Source: Henckelia pumila
Taxonomy: Eukaryota > Streptophyta > Magnoliopsida > Lamiales > Gesneriaceae
Direction of reading: 5' to 3'
Assembly: GCF_033568475.1 (NCBI RefSeq)
Contig: NC_133123.1
Span: 24,104,622 to 24,168,621, forward strand
DNA: 64,000 nt
The notes beneath the pieces are model-generated. The model was not told the DNA's origin. It saw only the letters and a program-made list of their open reading frames with translations, and ran no database searches. How positions within the stretch are numbered: the first letter of the stretch is position 1; each line of letters opens with the position of its first letter. The translations under genes were made by a program, and so were the position numbers. Shown in pieces: positions 46,240 through 57,646 of the stretch.

Positions 46240-47070
46240 AAATGCAAAAATGGAAGAAACCTCCACTATTTTTCCTAATCATTTATCCCTGAATTTACCC
46301 TTTAATTACAATTGAATTGACCTGGTCTTTCCTCTTTAGCCCCTCCCAACATTTCTCTTTCCCCACTTGCTTTCAAGAATGATATTTTAATATTCAAGTA
46401 AGTACTTTATTTATAAATAAAGAAAAATATTATCTACACTGTATTTTATATTAAATACTCTATTTTATGAATACTTTTTTAAAATAAAAATTACAAAATA
46501 ATCCTTTAAATTAGCGTATTTTGTCTTTGGGTTATGTAACTTGTCTAAATCTAGTATTACTATAATACATTATATCTTTTAAATATTTTGTTTTTAATTT
46601 GAATGTTGACATCATATATTACCGATTAACATTGAATAGTTGTGCAATATATGAAGTGACTTGAGAAAAATAACTAAAATTAAAGAAAAAAATTAATTTA
46701 CTGTTTTAAGACCAAAATAATTCGATGATTCGCATTACCATCAACCGAAAAATCTCAAATTACGTATACATTTTTAAAATTTTCGAATTTTATACAAATG
46801 AATGAATAACACACACATATTAATTAGCATGTAAATAATTTGGAACATAGATAAACTATTAAGATTTTTAATGTACGCGCCAATCAACTAAATTATTAAA
46901 ATAAGACTTTTTATTTTGACTAAAAATAAGACTATTTTTTAAATTTTTTTTTTTTGTAAATAAGACTATTTAACATAGGGTATTATTAAATTAAAGTTCA
47001 CTCTTCCCTTTATAATAGATTCAATTTCTGTGTAATTTCGCTCCCTCAGACTCAGACCAATATAATAAAA
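46240..47070. other. Upstream region of the metacaspase gene
   Basis: AT-rich intergenic DNA, presumably including the promoter. No bounded repeat or gene was seen. Confidence 0.5.
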
Positions 47071-50000
47071 ATGTTAATGCTAGTGAACTGCTCCAACTGC
47101 CGGACGCCCCTCCAGCTGCCGCCGGGCGCCACCTCCATCCGCTGCGTCATCTGCCAGGCCGTCACCCAAATCGCCGCCGCACCACCTGCTCCGCCGCAAC
47201 CTAGCTATCTCCAAAACACCCCTTCTTTCAACGGCTACAACAACTACCACCCCCCGCCGCCGTCGCCGTACAACCACGCTCCACCAGGCCCTCCTCCGCC
47301 GGCTCATGGCCGGAAGAAAGCGGTGATCATCGGGATCGCGTACAAAAACACCAGCAGCGAGCTTAAGGGATGCATTACCGACGCCAAATGCATGAAACAT
47401 TTGCTGCTCTCCAAGTTCATGTTCCCCGAATCCTCCATTATCATGCTTACAGGTAATTAATATATATATATTTTCTTTTTGTTTGTTTCATCTTTTGATC
47501 TTAATCTGGATCAACTTGGGAATGATCGGTTTGCAATGTGTTGATCGAGTTTCATTAGTTAAGGTTGACTTTCTTCAGGTCAACTTTAGACTAAGCAAAC
47601 TTTTAATAAGAATCGTATATATACTATTTACTTAAATCCACTTGCCATGAGAAATATTGATCGTTGGAACAAGTACTTATTACATTGAGAAATTATCAAC
47701 ATTTTATTCGAGCTCGAGTTGGGTTTGATAAAGAAGTATGCCAGATGGAAAAACGAATATTGAGCTCGACAAATAACTTTATAATAGCTGAAAATATTAG
47801 ATTATTTTGGTTCATTGCATCCCTAATCTTTAATCTAATGTGTTTTTTCTTATAAATTTTATTAAAAAAAATGTAATTGAGGCAGACTTGGGATGTTCAA
47901 GAATCTTTGATCCATTGGATTATAGCATAAAAATCTTGAAATTATATATGAAATTTGGAGGAAACAATATTTAGAATTATTAAACACAAATTTATATCTA
48001 TATATAATATTTTTTTCGTATAAATTACTATATATATTGTGGGATATATGGATGAATTTCTCACGTGTACGAGGGCAGACTTGCTCTGTAATGGTCAACT
48101 CTTATTGGTGAGGATGGAGAAGCCAAGTTGTGCTTTGGCGATGTGATATTTTTTCTTTGATGATTGGTCAATTCTACTAAATTAGGAGAATTGTTCAATC
48201 GTCGTTTTTTAATCGTCCTAGAATGCAGCCAACTAACATTTTTTTTTTAAAAGACTAACATTTTATTTTGAAAAGGGAAACATATATAAACTTTTTTTTT
48301 ACTTGGGAAAAAAATATTATTATCATGGATGACTAAAAAATATATGTATTGATCACCAAATTTACCTTTTTTTCCTCGGAAATTCGTTTTTGTTGTCGTA
48401 TATTTGTACAAAAATTATGATAATTCATGATTTTGAGTATTAATAATTAATAGTGCATCTTTTAATTGAAATTGAGGTGTATTGCCCACAAGATGGGCCC
48501 CAATTATTTTGAGATGCTCTTTATTTTATTTTATTTTTTTATTCAGAGATGCTCTCTGGTCTCTATTCTGCAAATTGATAAACTCAATCCCATCTAATAA
48601 GATAAGAAAATGTATCGAGGATAACTTTCAAATGTAGCGTTGTCAATAGATGCTTCTTTAAATAGCTCGATTAATAATTTTTTCTTTAAGATTATAGGAT
48701 GGATTAATTTAAAGTGACGACACCTATATATTTTGAGTTTGAGTGAATTTGAAATATACATCATAATTGTTGTGGTAAGTACGCTCAATTCTTCTTAGCA
48801 ACAACATGGAGGGAATGAACTCCTCTATTGAAATCCATCACGTCTCCATTTACATTGAAGGATATGAATTCTTTACACAAATCCACTCAAATTGCTGGCT
48901 AATTTTCAAATCAATAGATTTCATCTTGAATTATAAAAGCATTTATATTCCAAAATAATTTCAAATTTCCAATTGCTGGAGTCATTTCAAATCCATTGTC
49001 AAATAAAATTCATCATTTGAAATCCATATGACGCCCACATGTTTTAATTTGTCAAGTAATAATGTTGTGCTTGAATCAAATGATTTCAAATTTATTCTTG
49101 TTGTTTAGAGAAGTAATTAGACCATAACTTCAAATCTATTCATTTCATGTTATTTATGATGATCAATTTCCAGTCCAATCAATAATGATATCATGCGAAA
49201 TCCCTTATATTTTATAAAAGTACTAATATGTAAATAAGTGAAGTATGAATTTAAAGATTTAATTTGTTGTTTCATAGTTACGGATAAAACTATAATCGAA
49301 TATCATTGATTTGGAGTCCTTCCATCCAAGCACAACCTGAAAGTCGTGTCATTCCATATTGCAGAAGAGGAAACTGATCCAACCAGAATCCCAACAAAAC
49401 ACAACATCAGGATGGCCATGTTTTGGCTGGTCCAAGGCTGCCAACCAGGGGATTCACTAGTGTTCCATTACTCTGGACATGGTGGCCAGCAAAGGAACTA
49501 CACCGGAGACGAACTCGATGGATACGACGAAACGCTCTGCCCCTTGGATTTCGAAATCCAGGGATCCATTGTCGACAATGAAGTTAATGCAACGCTAGTC
49601 CGCCCGCTTCCTCCCGGAGTCAAGCTTCACGCGATCATAGATTCGTGCCACAGCGGGACCGTGCTGGATCTGCCCTATCTTTGTAGAATGGACAGGTTGG
49701 TGATTTGAATAGTACTGATGCTGCAGGCCTCTTTTGTCAATTCTTAGGATCACATGTTTATTTATTACCATATATTTTTTGTGTTATGTTATTTAAATTA
49801 TCATAATTTTTCACAAATATCATATTTTCATAGCTTACCATAAAAAAAAGGGAGTGACTCTGGCACACATGTTAGTGAACTTGATGCTCACAATTGACTG
49901 TTCGATAGAATTTGTGTTTGATCAATCGAATCCGAGCTCGAGCAGGCTCACCTTCGAGTCACACCCCCGGATCATGCTATAATAAATCCTCTATATATTC

Positions 50001-50609
50001 GCGCAGGAACGGGCGTTACACATGGGAAGACCATCGCCCGCGAAATGGGACATGGAAAGGCACCAGCGGGGGCGAAGCCATTTCGTTTAGTGGTTGCGAT
50101 GATGATCAAACCTCCGCGGATACAGCCGTAAGCTCCCCTGATCACAAGCCGAAATTCTATTGCTTTTCTTCTGATCTTGCATGTGAAACTACATATTATG
50201 TTAAAATTAACTCAAGATTGACATGACAAATGTGGAACAATGTGTAGTTACTATCAAAAGTGACCTCTACTGGTGTTATGACATATGCTTTCATCCAAGC
50301 AATCGAACGAGGACAAGGTGCTACGTACGGGAGCATTTTAACCGCCATGAGGTCTACTATTCGGAAAACCGACAGCGATTTGGGAGGAGGTTCAGCGAAC
50401 AGTCTACTTTCCATGCTTTTATCTGGTGCGAGTGCGCCTAGTATTGGACTCACACAGGTGTGTAGTCTTATGTTTACGGGGTTTGATGAATAGCTAGGAC
50501 GCTTGGTTCGTGGATGAGACGATTTAATTTTGATTGTGTTTGGTTGCAGGAACCACAACTTAGTGCTAATGAACAATTTGACGTCTACGCAAAGTCATTC
50601 TCATTGTGA
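47071..50609 (+). CDS. MC1: Type I metacaspase with LSD1 zinc finger (MC1-like)
   Basis: Metacaspases are Cys proteases (C14 fold) that cleave after Arg/Lys. Plant MC1 promotes hypersensitive cell death and binds LSD1. Exons are 47071-47452, 49365-49695, 50007-50127, 50248-50457 and 50550-50609, all GT-AG with matching phases: 1104 nt, 367 aa, the length of Arabidopsis MC1. Residues 5-28 form an LSD1-type zinc finger (C7, C10, C25, C28). A Pro/Tyr-rich prodomain follows to about residue 85. The p20 part has HYSGHG with catalytic H166 and DSCHSG with catalytic C222. The p10 part contains SGCDDDQTSADTA, and the C-terminus is FDVYAKSFSL. A second ATG two codons downstream (MLVNC) is an equally good start. 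Intron 1 is 1.9 kb and shows nothing recognisable. Confidence 0.95.
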
Positions 50610-51162
50610 GTTTCATGCTCAGACAGCCTTAATATTTTTACCAATTGTGTCCATTCCTAAAACTTCTCTCCTTTTTCTTTTTTTATTTTCTTGGCACTTC
50701 AGTTATCTGGGACCTTTTTCCCCCTAACTTTTGAATTTTTTTGTTTAGTACTTGCCATGAATAACTTAAATCGGCACTCCTTCTGTTTTATTTACTTTTG
50801 TTTCATCGATCGTTCTTGAAATGGAATAAACTTCTATATATATTTCTAAATTAAAAGAGTGCAATAGTCTCCATTATTATTCTTAATTTTTTTTTTATTT
50901 TTAAGAAAGAAGCAATGGATCAGTACAACTCCTTGCAAACCAGTAGAAAAATCAGAGTTTTGCAGGAGTACAGGATTTGAAAATCGAAGAAGCAAATCTA
51001 GCCAGTTTATGAGACACTTTGGTTAGCTTGTCCACTCGTGTGTTATATGACACACATCAATTCATATACTATACAAAATTTAATATAAATTTTCATTTAT
51101 CAAAATATCATGATAAATTCAATACGAAATCTCACCATATAATTTATGTAAATATCGATGTA

Positions 51163-51197
<35 letters not shown>

Positions 51198-51364
51198 ATA
51201 TCTGTATTTTCCCTCTAGTGAGTTTTCAAAGGTTTCATCACCTTATCCTGTATTTCATGAGTTCATAATTCAAAGTAGAAAAGTGGACAAAATTACAGAA
51301 ACCCATTACACAAACTTCTCACACCAAAAAAATCCATCCCAACACAATCATGTATTTATTTAGT
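50610..51364. other. Downstream region of the metacaspase gene
   Basis: 3-prime flank with a TA repeat at 51168-51195. No gene was seen. Confidence 0.5.
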
Positions 51365-51470
51365 GGAAAATTGTAATTTTAGTCTTATAAGTTGACCTGT
51401 TTTTTGTTTTAATCCTATAAGTTTTCAAATTTTGGTTTTAGTCGCTACTACAACAAAGCAAAAAGACTGC

Positions 51471-51623
51471 GGTGGAAAAACGTAGTTAATTGGGGGTGTA
51501 AAACCGGTGTTAAAAGCCATGTCGCAAAAGACTACGGTTTTAAACCGTAGTCTATGACCGCACTTTTAACTACATGGCTTTGAACATCGGTTTTACACTC
51601 CCAATTAACTACGTTTTTCCACC
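51471..51623. repeat. 153-bp subterminal hairpin of the CACTA-like element
   Basis: The left arm GGTGGAAAAACGTAGTTAAT is inverted at the right (ATTAACTACGTTTTTCCACC). Pairing extends, with some mismatches, to a perfect central palindrome GACTACGGTTTTAAACCG-TAGTC at 51530-51552. Transcription through it would give a long double-stranded stem. Confidence 0.85.
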
Positions 51624-53290
51624 CTTGTCTTTTATCAAATATAAAATATAAAATAATAATAATAAATTAATATACAATTATTCAATATTATAAAGTACAC
51701 AAAATTCAAAAATAAAATTTATTATAAAATATTTTTGTATTACAATGACTGAAAATTAATAAAATTTGAATCCCTATGTTTTTATGGGAGCGGGCGGATC
51801 TTTCAAAGACGAAGAGAGCACCTCTTGAACCATTTCCAAGCCTGAACTTATCATCAATGTATGTGATTTGCAGCTTCACATCACACTCTCACCACCATAT
51901 TTGAATTTTCATCCTCCAAATTTGAGTTCCGATGGCTCGAACATAACTTGAATCTATTCACCATCCAGGGTTGTCAGTTTTCCTGTTTATCAACCAAAGT
52001 TATAGTCAGACGTAATTTTGATGGAGTTCAACAAAGGTGTTCAGTTCAAACTATTCCAGCCGATTCACATACTTACATTCAAGTCAAGTATGACAGAAAA
52101 AGTATTTTTCCTGGGCCACAAAATCGAATCATAATTCAAACTTTTTCTTAATTTTTTAGGCTTGAAACTAAAGAACAATAAATGATTAAAAGAAAATTCA
52201 GAAACCAATTTTCCAATTTGGAAAAAAAAGTACTTTCCATCGTTATAACTTCCAGAAACCACCTCAATCTTTATACCGATTAAGTAACCTATCTCCACAG
52301 TTCATGATGCATGCACATTCAAAAAACACAGAAAACTAATTTAACAGATCGATTTTTAAAAAAAAGACATTTTTCTTGAAGAAATCAAGATGATGCAATT
52401 GATCTGTTCAATTAACATAAAAAAATAACTTCGTCCGAGTTAGACAAAACTCCGAGTTAGAAATGTCATCACCTTCGGTTATCATTGCATAAAGTAAGTT
52501 GAATTTTTCGTGTTACTTATTTTGTCTTGAATATGCTCCAAGGACAGCTAAACATGAGTTGCGGAATCGAGCAAGAGGGAAAAAACCCAGAAGAACAAAC
52601 TTAATCATATCTCCTTCAGTCATCATGAAGTAAAGTAGATTTAATTGGTCACACCAGTTCTTTTCTCTTGAACATGTGCCAATGTCAGCAAACCATGAAT
52701 GCAAAATCATCTACACGATTTCATTAAAAGCCTAAACCAATCCTAAAGGCAGAGAACTAAGTTAGTCGGTGGATGAAACAAGAAGCCTAAACCAATCCTA
52801 AAATATCATACTAAAAGCATATCGTCTCTAAACTATTACAGAAACAAAATCATAGGAAGACAATGCAAGGTACTAAAATCATTCAAAAATGCATTGTACC
52901 AAAGTTGACTGAAGCTAATATATGAAAATATGAACAGCCTACAGTATAACTTGAATATAACTTGTACCGAAGTCGATATGATTGATCAAGAGAGTGTGCT
53001 CAAGAAACAAAAGCTTCAGCTTATCGATTATGATCATAGATAAACACAACACCGAGATGCTACAAAACAAGATCTTGGGAAGGGGACATTGAAAACTTCT
53101 AGAAATATAATCCACTTAATTTTTTTAACTTATAAGGACAACAAAGAAACTCATAGCAAACTCAGAAAAAAATCAAATCAAGGCCAATATGAGAGAATTT
53201 GCTGAACTGATCCGAGAATTCAACAACATGTATAATAACATGTTTTATGTGTCAGTATTGGTATGAAAGTGTAACTGGAAGACAAAGAAA

Positions 53291-53803
53291 TCATCTATAA
53301 TAATGGAAGAGTGAGACTACAATACTCGAGAATTGTTTTAATTCAATGGAAAAGGTATAGCATCTTTTCCCCAAAAAAATTAGAGATGCAATAATTTTCA
53401 TGCTCAAATCACTCCATTTTTTTAAAATTTCAAATTCTGAGTCATTGATTAAGCTAAAAAAATCTACCTTTAAATGTTTCCAACTGATGGCCAGAGATAC
53501 GACTAGGAAATTTTTTTTAAGCCAGCGCTTATGAAGAATCAGTTCTGATACTTTCTTGGTGCGTTTGTTAGGCAATGCAGCTTCCTTGTTTTGGCCATCA
53601 GTGTCATCTTTCTTCTTACTTGAAAGAGAAATAATGTAATCATGATACCACCCTCTCTCAGCAACCAACATTGCATCTGGAAATCCAATAAACTCCATAT
53701 TCCCAAAATTCTTAAATTTCAGAGCCACACCTCGGTAAGTCATGTATCCCAGTTCTCCACCTTCATTAAAAAATTGGCCAGAAAACGAAGGGCACAAACA
53801 CAA
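53291..53803 (-). pseudogene. Unidentified exon-like fragment in the CACTA-like element
   Basis: The minus strand is open for 170 codons. The first part reads like a conserved protein (GELGYMTYRGVALKFKNFG, FIGFPDAMLVAERGWYHDY), preceded by a possible acceptor (TTAATGAAG near 53770), then becomes Lys-rich. I do not recognise the family. Sense-like composition and its place beside other captured pieces suggest another host-gene fragment. Confidence 0.45.
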
Positions 53804-54057
53804 GGTAAAACAAGTAAACTATCATACATCACCATGCTACAGGAACATTGTGTATTTCTACCAAAATCCGAGCTGTACTATTAATGAAGCCTTTATTGGA
53901 TTTCAAATTTTTATAGAGGTGATGCCTTCTTGAAAATGAAATGAGTGTTTTTGGAATGAGAAGGATGGAAAGGACTAACAAATAGAAGCACCAGAAGATA
54001 GGGAGATACAAGACCTGAATGTATATTTAATAAGCACTCATGAGATATGGCCCATAC

Positions 54058-54236
54058 CTGTTTCTCAAGGGGGCAATGAAACCCGGAGCCTCAGAAGTCA
54101 TAAATCTATCTATGGGCAGGCCAGTACCAGCTAAAGCGCATGCACCCAGGGGACAGAAATTCATTCTCTCTCGACAATCCAGCAAACGGCCTGCATCTCG
54201 TTCAACTGCTTTGATTCGTTCTGCTATTGTTTCCAA
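54058..54236 (-). pseudogene. Chimeric captured exon: argininosuccinate lyase fragment
   Basis: This 179-bp exon-like unit has an acceptor (GATGCAG|TTGG) and a donor (AACAG|GTATGG). Its first ten codons ([10 protein letters not shown]) come from an unrecognised gene. From 54206 down it encodes [20 protein letters not shown], then [20 protein letters not shown] and a GFIAPLRN end, a clear match to the conserved middle of argininosuccinate lyase (arginine biosynthesis, chloroplast). No other lyase exon is present, so this is a transduplicated scrap, not a working gene. Confidence 0.8.
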
Positions 54237-54444
54237 CTGCATCCACGACCAATTCAACACGACAAAAGAACATTCCAAGGAAAAAAAAACCATAAATCCA
54301 GTCTCAAACCATAGAAAGTTAGAAGTGCAAGCTTAATACCTTATCATGATTAAGAAAAACACAAGGGCATCGGAAAATATTCCCCTGTTTGGCAAGTTAA
54401 CATATATTTCAAAGGATTATGAACCAAAAGAAAAAGATCAAACA

Positions 54445-54534
54445 CCTGGTGCGAGACCCAAACTCGACCCCCTGCGTGTGAAGAACCTCCTTCGCTGACT
54501 CAAGCGAGGAGACAACCACATGATTACGCTGACC
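54445..54534 (-). pseudogene. Captured cinnamate-4-hydroxylase (CYP73A) fragment
   Basis: About 30 codons read QRNHVVVSSLESAKEVLHTQ followed by GVEFGSRTR, a near match to the N-terminal third of cinnamate-4-hydroxylase, the phenylpropanoid P450. It is bordered by an acceptor-like TTTTTATAG at 54535 and a donor-like AG|GTGTTTG at 54445, although the functional gene is not expected to have an intron here. Upstream lies ATGGCGGATCTC followed by GTAAGC (54582-54571), which looks like the first exon of yet another gene. The P450 frame is out of phase if spliced to that ATG exon. Confidence 0.75.
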
Positions 54535-55605
54535 TATAAAAACACGTGCAATCGAATGAAATAAGAAATCGCTTACGAGATCCGCCATCTTGATGAGACT
54601 TTCGAGGCGAGAGTCGTATATAACAAATCGGGAGCAGGAAGGAGGAGGAGGCGACCGGTGAAATCGATGTTAGAAGAAGAAGACACCGGTGGCTAGGGTT
54701 TGGTGGTGGTGGAGAATCGATTGTGAGAGTAGAAGTCTGTGCGACGAAGGAGAGATGGAAGAAGAACTACTGTAGCTTGGGTTGGGTGCTCGTTAAAAAA
54801 AACCGCTCATCCACTACGGTAGTTTATTTATTTAAAAAAAATGTTCATAGACTATGGTACAAAAAAAACCGTAGTCTATTTATTTAAAAAAAACGTTGAT
54901 AGTCTAGGGTACAAAATAACTGTAATCTATTTATTAAAAAAAACACGTTTATAGACTACGGTATAAAATAACAGTAGTCTATTTATTAAGAAAAACCGTT
55001 CATAAACTACGATTTTTAAAAACCGATGTTGTAGAACACAAACAACAACGGTTTTTACAAAACTGTAGACGTATATTTTAAAAAAACTCTCATTAACTAC
55101 GATTTCTGTAAAAATCGTAGTTAATTGTAAAAATACTACAGTTTTATTAAAAACCGTAGTCCTTATGGTGTAGTCTATTACCAAATTTTTTGTAGTGAGT
55201 CCAATAACTTGAATTTTTTTTTTGGGTTTTAGTCAATTTTTTCAATCGGAAGTCACTAAATCAATCAAATATTACTTATTTGACATCAATACTCTCCTAT
55301 ATGACTCATTTGACAAGAATTAACCATATGTTATACAAATTAAAATCTATTACACAAAATTAAAGAAAAAAATAAAGAAAAAACAACACCCAATATTAAC
55401 AAATCGGGAGGAAAAACTTGTTGTTTTGTTTTATTTGATAAAATATATTTTAATATGTGTAATATAAGCTTAACCTAACCACACGAGTCTTATAGAAGAA
55501 CATCGACGTCAAATAAGTAATATTCGATTGATTTAGTGACTTCCGATGAAAAAAATGACTAAAATCCAGAAAGAAAAAAAAATACAATATAGTAGTGAAA
55601 TCTAG

Positions 55606-56750
55606 CTATTTCAAAGTTAAAAATTTAAGCAAAAACAAACAAAAAATAAAAATAAAAATTCAATTTTGTATAAATTTTATTTATGATTTTTAATTGAGTT
55701 TTTTAAAATTTTATTTTAAGATAAATTATTCAAATGGGGTTTTTAAATACATAATTAAATCAACAAATTATTAAACAAAAAACAGAAACTTAAAAAACAT
55801 TAAATGAAAAGCATTTGAGAGATTGCATTCGCCTGCATCAATATAATCAATTAGACTATGAAGTTTTTGGACAAATCTGTCACACAAAATTTATCTAGCA
55901 CAGTTTAACTGACTAGCGTAATTTTCAAACTATTGACCATTGGCTCTAAGGAGAAACAAACCTAGGCAGTTTCCTAGGGTCCCCTCTTGGGGCCTTAATT
56001 TTTAAATTTTATTTAATTATCAATAATTTTTTATTTAAAATATTATGTGTGTTTCTCAATATTTTTGTTAAAAATTTAAAATTGTGGTCAATTTTTTGTA
56101 CTTATTTTTTTTTCTCATTTCTATAGGTTAAAAAAATTATTTCTTGTAAAAAAAACTGTCTTTTTGTCATTAAATTACTTCATTCAGATGAATTAGATTG
56201 TTCAAATTGTGTCAATTATTTGTCATTTTTTATTGAAATGTTCTTGTCTATTTGTGTGTTGCTGTTGGTATTTTATTTTTAATTTATTTGGTGTTTTGTA
56301 TGTAAGATTCTAAAATCTTGTAATTTTTTTATTTGATCGTTGGGCTGACTTTTATTCAAATCGATCATAATTTTTTTTTTATCTATAAATATTTAAATTA
56401 TAATTTTTATTTATTTTACTATAAAAATAAAGTATTTACACTTTAGTTTGATTATTCTTATTCTACCTATATTATATATTAGTACATATCTGACTCTTGA
56501 GATTACAGATTAATTGAATTCATTTTTGGTTTTCATTTTTAATTATTTTTAGTTGGAAGTATTTAGAATTCATATTTAATTAAAAAAAAATTATATAGGA
56601 TCTTATCTTGAAAATTAACCTAGGGCTTCCAAATTTTTGGAGACGTCACTGACTATTTAATTAGTCCGGATTTATCCAATTTTTACCGAAAGGTAACGGC
56701 TGCAGATTCACGTAAAAAAATACTATCAAGTTCACTAAAAAAGTTGGAGA
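55606..56750. other. Intergenic DNA, possible old TIR element
   Basis: AT-rich. Around 55962-56000 (CCTAGGGTCCCCTCTTGGGG) and 56620-56650 (CCTAGGGCTTCC) there are weakly related motifs that could be ends of a decayed element, but no duplication was seen. No gene. Confidence 0.35.
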
Positions 56751-56754
56751 TGTT

Positions 56755-57062
56755 CTTTTTTGGCTTTTTTTATGTTTGTATTTTTGTGATTTTGATACAC
56801 ACTGTTATCATATTTCAATTTTAGTACACTATATTTCGATTTTTAGCAATTTTTGTCTTTGGTTTTTCGACGTATGACTAATGTAACGTTGATGTGATAC
56901 TGACATGTGTTTTCCCACGTCAACAATTTCAATAAAAAAAAAAAGACTAAAATCACAAAAAATCTGAAGATGCAAAAATAAAACCAAAATTTTATAACAT
57001 AAATTATCGAAAATCGAAAAAAATAAACATACGATCCAAGACAAAAAAAAAAAATTACCAAA
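56755..57062. mobile_element. Diverged foldback MITE
   Basis: The left arm (TTTATGTTTGTATTTTTGTG, then AGCAATTTTTGTCTTTGG) is inverted in the right arm (AAGACAAAAAAAAAAAATTA and neighbours). The core with TGACATGTGTTTTCCCACGTC resembles the element at 15672-15985. Boundaries are approximate. Confidence 0.45.
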
Positions 57063-57199
57063 AAATTTATCGAATTATTTCAAATATTAAAAAAAATTAG
57101 AAGGTAGGGATTTAGTAAAATACTTGAAAAATGGTATTAGTCATACTGAGTATTTTTAAAAATTATTTTTATAATTTCCTCGGAAAAAAAATTATTTAT

Positions 57200-57481
57200 T
57201 GTTGTGAAAAAATAAAAATTTACGGTAAAAAGTAAAAACTCAAAAACTCAAAATTTATCAAATTCTACACTTTATAAAATTTTTCTCTCTTCACAATTGT
57301 GTTTTTCTACACAAATGGAGAGACCTATTTATAGATCTCAATTGGAGATTAGTCAAAAATTAATACATCATTAATTACATCATCACACACTAATTTTCAA
57401 TATTTTACAACTCAATTTTCAACTTTCAACCTTCAACATTCAACAATAAATAATAATATATATTTATATATATTTTCAACA
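57200..57481 (-). repeat. 3-prime LTR of the young copia element
   Basis: 282 bp, TG...CA. It contains TATAAATA on the minus strand (57326-57333). It differs from the other LTR only near 57213 (A versus G). Confidence 0.95.
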
Positions 57482-57646
57482 CTCCCCCTTGTGATGATGA
57501 TCATGATAGAATGACTATCTCCATTACGTGTTGTATACTGCCTCGTTAAAAACCTTACTAGGAAAAACCCATTGGGACAAAAACCATAGTAAGGAAAAAA
57601 GAGTGCAGCCACGTAAACTCCCCCTGATGTCAACATGAATGATTCT

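Larger units (their letters stand above)
51446..55197. mobile_element. CACTA-like element carrying captured host exons
   Basis: The right terminus, read inward, is CACTACAAAAAATTTGG. The left terminus TACTACAACAAAG is the same with one substitution. Both subterminal regions (51470-51625 and 54790-55190) are packed with direct and inverted copies of ACCGTAGTCTAT-like motifs, the usual CACTA transposase-binding pattern. AGT near each end may be the 3-bp duplication, with a three-base offset on the left. No CACTA transposase is encoded. Instead the interior holds minus-strand exon-like scraps with splice sites (54445-54534, 54058-54236, 53291-53790, 51775-51860), a Pack-CACTA arrangement. Confidence 0.75.
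51365..55605. mobile_element. Possible foldback MITE split by the CACTA element
   Basis: The flanks of the CACTA element both carry TTTTAGTC/TAATCCTATAAG motifs. The right flank contains inverted arms (AATCGGAAGTCACTAAATCA at about 55245 and its inverse at about 55540). Joining the left and right flanks gives TTTTAGTCCAATAAC, as expected for an uninterrupted arm. Outer boundaries are uncertain. Confidence 0.35.

Noticed and set aside
47080-47400. 106-codon antisense frame over metacaspase exon 1
   Set aside because: It mirrors the GC-rich Pro-coding exon and is not a separate gene.
54027-54600. Functional argininosuccinate lyase or P450 gene
   Set aside because: Only one short segment of each is present, bounded by unrelated sequence inside a CACTA-like element.
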